Assembly: GCA_946122785.1 (NCBI GenBank)
Contig: CAMGYJ010000011.1
Coordinates: 56,532,449 to 56,596,448 of the forward strand
Source: Linum tenue
Lineage: Eukaryota; Streptophyta; Magnoliopsida; Malpighiales; Linaceae
Direction of reading: 5' to 3'
Length of the DNA stretch: 64,000 nucleotides
Under the pieces are notes generated by a model. The model made no database searches. It saw nothing but the letters and a program-made list of their open reading frames with translations, and had not been told where the DNA came from. The first letter of the stretch is position 1; every line of letters starts with the position of its first letter. Of the stretch, positions 60,901 through 64,000 are shown in pieces. The position numbers and the translations under genes were made by a program.

Positions 60901-63900
60901 TTTCAAGACATCAAGGCTAATTCTTTTGGCCAACATCAGGCTAATTTAAAATAAACACTTGTAACAAATAGCAGTAAATGATTGCAAAATTTGACTTTTG
61001 GCAGGTTTATGACATGCAATATGAACTGAACGAGGTGGAAGCGAGGAGAGAAAGATATCCTTCAACTATTTCATTCCTTAACCTGCTAAATACTCTTATT
61101 GCCGAGGAAAAGGATGCAACTGATAGAGGGAGAAGGTACTAGATTTTCCCCTTTCCTCTTATTTTGGCTATCAACTTGTTTGCTCACCATTATATATTAA
61201 CATGGGGTTTTCTTGCAGATTCATAGGCATCTTTCGGTTCATATATGATCATGTATTTGGACCATTCCCTCTCAGAGCATATGCAGATCCTCTAGAAAAA
61301 TGGCAATTGGTGGTTGCGTGCCTACAGCATTTCCATATGTGAGCAAACAAATTTATTCATGCTTAACTATGCCAAACTTTTCATAGTTGAGAAAGCCATA
61401 GTTCCTGATTTTCTTATATAGAATTGAATTGCATTCGCTTTCTTCCTCATGTATTTTCAATTCTTCTTAGTAAGTTTATATGGCAGTGGACTCATCATTC
61501 GCAAACTTGGTTGCAGTGCCGAATAACTTATGGTTTCTGGTTGCAGCTTTCTGGCAACTGAATGACTACGTTAATTTCAGATCTTCTTGCAGTCTCAAGC
61601 TACTTGTAATATGTGTCTGCTTGGTTTCTTCTGCAGGATGCTGAGCATGTATGATATTCAAGATGATGACATTGATAGTGTTGTTAGTCAGTCTCAGCTA
61701 TCGACAGTAGCACAAGTGTCTCAGCTACAGATGCAGCTTCCTGTCTTGGAGTTGCTGAAGGTAACTCTCCAATTGTCTTTTTCTCTTCCCTTCTGTTTTC
61801 ATGCTAGCATCTTCCTTTGAATTTGAAAACGAGGTAGCTCTCCTTTTCCAGTTCCATATCATGTGGGGCATCAACAACACATTCGCTAATATCTTTGGGG
61901 TTTAAGTTTACTATTCATGGAGAATCATGCTTACTCTGTTATTTGGACCTGCTAGCAACTTGTATGCTTACCATTATCTTACTTGTATATGTTCGGTCAG
62001 CTGGTTGTGCATCATGCTGTAGTGTTCATTAGAGGATGTTTTGCCTCAGTACCTTCTTTGAATGTGTCGCTATAGGTGAAGTGTCTCTTAGTGTAGCTTT
62101 CTTCGTTTGGCAGGATTTCATGAGTGGCAAGACTGTTTTCCGAAACATCATGGGCATCCTTATGCCAGGAGTCAACTCAATCATCAGTGAACGGACTAGT
62201 CAAATACATGGACAACTCGTGGAAAAAGCTGTCCGATTATCTTTAGAAATTATAATTCTCATCTTGGAAAGGGACTTGCTTGTTTCTGATTACTGGCGTC
62301 CACTGTACCAGGTAAATCTCAAAGTTGACACACCTTATGAAGCAGCTTGCTTAGTGTGTAGTTTGATACTATGTATGGTCTTCCCACTTTACATCAACTT
62401 AAATTGTCATTATTTCATGCTTGAAGTCTTTTGGAGCATTCCTTAATGTGCTTTAGCTTTAGTCATTGAAGATTAGTGAACTTTTACTACAATCTAATTT
62501 CTCAATCTTTGTCTTGCTGGTATTCTTTCACTTGTTCGTTCCTTTATTTGTTAATTCACTTCACTAAAAGATGTATTTCAATTATTCCCTTGCCTCCGTG
62601 ATTTATTCCTTCTGTATTTGATCAAAGTAATTTACCAAAATAGAGGTAAAAAGAAAGGCAAAGGATATTCGAAGGTTTTATAGGTTGCAAAACTCTACAT
62701 TCCATGAGAAGTTGAGAACATAAAGCGCCTGCAGCTATAAGAAGGAAAATAACATTATTTATTAGTAAAAGTAAAGAAATCAGATGCAACCAACCATCTC
62801 TTCTCGTACATTGGCTTATATGAGAGCTCTAGGTGCATGTTGCAACAGTCTTCCTCTCATTAGTGTAACTCTATCTGAAACTTTTTTTTTATTAATATGG
62901 TAAAACTTCTCTGGGCACTCCAGTTGATTGTCGGTTGTTTAATAATCTTTTGCAGCCTTTGGATATTATACTATCCCAAGATCACAATCAAATCATTACA
63001 CTGCTCGAGTATGTCAGATACGATTTTCTTCCACAAATTCAACAGTGCTCTATAAAGATAATGAGTATTATTAGGTATGCTCAGCTCTCTCTGGAACCTT
63101 TATTGTTTTTCAAAAGTTGGTTTACACCCGTTTCTGTTTCTGTTGCTTTTTTCTTATGAATTTCATGTGCTATAATTTTATTGGGCAGTTCTCGAATGGT
63201 AGGGCTTGTGCAACTACTGTTAAAGTCCAATGCAGCAGCTTCTTTGGCCGAGGATTATGCAGCTTGCCTTGAGTTACGGTCTGAAGAGTGCCAGCTAATA
63301 GAAAACAGTGCCGATGATCCTGGGGTCCTTATAATGCAGGTGAGTTCCTACCACAAAAACATGTAAGCCACCAATGTATTCTCAGAAATCAGAATCTAAT
63401 ATGAAACTCTCCAGCTTTTGATAGATAATATTGGTCGGCCTGCTCCAAATATCACACATCTGCTTCTTAAGTTTGATGTTGATGGCTCAGTTGAACGGAC
63501 AGCTCTTCAACCAAAGTTTCACTACAGGTACTTGTTTTGCAAGTTAGCTAAAAGAGATTTTGATTGCTTTTGCTATTATGTTTCTTACCATTTTTGAGTA
63601 CATTGTTGTCATTTTGCAGTTGCTTGAAGGTTACTCTTGAAATCTTGGAGAATCTAGCGAAGCCAGAAATAAATGCTTTACTTCATGAATTTGGTTTCCA
63701 GGTTGCTACTGCCTTCTTTCGTTTTCTTGTCATTGTGTGATTTATTGTGAACCTATACACTGGATTTCTAATGTTTACAGCGTGGGATTTGTCTAACTGT
63801 ATTCTGGTGCAGCTGCTTTATGAGTTGTGTTCAGATGCATTAACATGCGGGCCTGTTATGGATTTGCTCAGCAACAAAAAGTATCAGTTCTTTATTCAGG

Positions 63901-63999
63901 TATTGACGGAGTCTGAATCAAAGATCTTGACAGCCACTTTTATTATCCACATGTTATTTGTTGCACTTCTTTCCGAAGGAACTTCATTTGTTTACTTAT
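54939..63999 (+). CDS. NUP205: Nuclear pore complex protein NUP205 (5' part, continues beyond the window)
   Basis: Twenty-four exons join without a frame break: 54939-55079, 55191-55286, 55732-55806, 55929-56033, 56123-56233, 57046-57205, 57616-57701, 57956-58078, 58165-58392, 58798-58887, 59037-59198, 59413-59529, 59602-59808, 60315-60416, 60533-60661, 61005-61135, 61219-61338, 61637-61760, 62114-62311, 62956-63074, 63189-63339, 63415-63527, 63620-63701 and 63813-63899. They encode the first 1019 residues of a protein normally about 1850 long. Diagnostic segments include PPKQSDRAQVQSKE, ISLDDQDVQI, ANQEWGLIGREPSEI, LREELN-type helices such as ELNREEPAGLGGPL, and RTAAYQNDDEDVVYMYNAYL. NUP205 is an alpha-solenoid scaffold of the inner ring of the nuclear pore. 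Many exons are under 150 bp. The last intron in view starts at 63900. Confidence 0.95.
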
Positions 64000-64000
64000 G

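Overview
This window is nuclear DNA of a flowering plant, most likely a core eudicot and possibly a rosid. The evidence is many short GT-AG introns, nuclear tRNA genes with poly-T terminators, a plant PLS-class PPR protein, a plant NPF nitrate transporter, Ty1/copia, TRIM and hAT transposons, and telo-box/site II promoter motifs. The species cannot be fixed from sequence alone. Exon structures were worked out by hand from splice signals, reading-frame continuity and recalled family sequences. Coordinates should be good to the base for most exons, but no alignment was run.

Layout. 55-165 is the last exon of an unidentified gene. 922-2978 (-) is a BT1-type plastid/mitochondrial nucleotide carrier. 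4198-6434 (-) is ribosome-biogenesis factor RRS1 (8 exons). 7742-8827 (+) is a membrane-anchored J-domain protein. 9813-11196 (-) is the signal peptidase subunit SEC11 (8 exons). 12024-13032 is one hAT element nested in another. 13331-14773 (+) is SNU13/NHP2L1. 15726-15807 (+) is tRNA-Ser(AGA). 16109-18532 (-) is an intronless PPR-E+ protein. 18.5-34 kb is a transposon-rich block: a complete TRIM, a tandem reverse TRIM, a long AG microsatellite, and a 565-bp hAT element split by a complete 7.56-kb copia retrotransposon whose two LTRs look identical. 34170-38127 (+) is nitrate transporter NPF6.2 with an antisense tRNA-Ala(AGC) in its last intron. 38.1-43.0 kb is gene-poor and holds two inverted-repeat elements, one with a very GC-rich palindrome. 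42996-44862 (+) is a GT14 glycosyltransferase. 45176-53602 (-) is a tandem array of three intact 2-alkenal reductase genes and one truncated copy. 54939 to the right edge (+) is the N-terminal 1019 codons of nucleoporin NUP205, which runs out of the window.

The genes are mostly unrelated housekeeping functions (ribosome and spliceosome assembly, ER protein processing, nuclear pore, organelle metabolite transport), not a pathway. The only functional cluster is the alkenal reductase array, which probably grew by tandem duplication. Three main signals lie outside ordinary gene content. The first is a young copia element carrying a third ORF, similar to the putative plant transposon protein domain, where other lineages carry an env-like gene. 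The second is repeated nesting of transposons with clear target-site duplications. The third is a local TRIM family whose LTR remnants sit inside the reductase array, one of them at the break point of the truncated copy.
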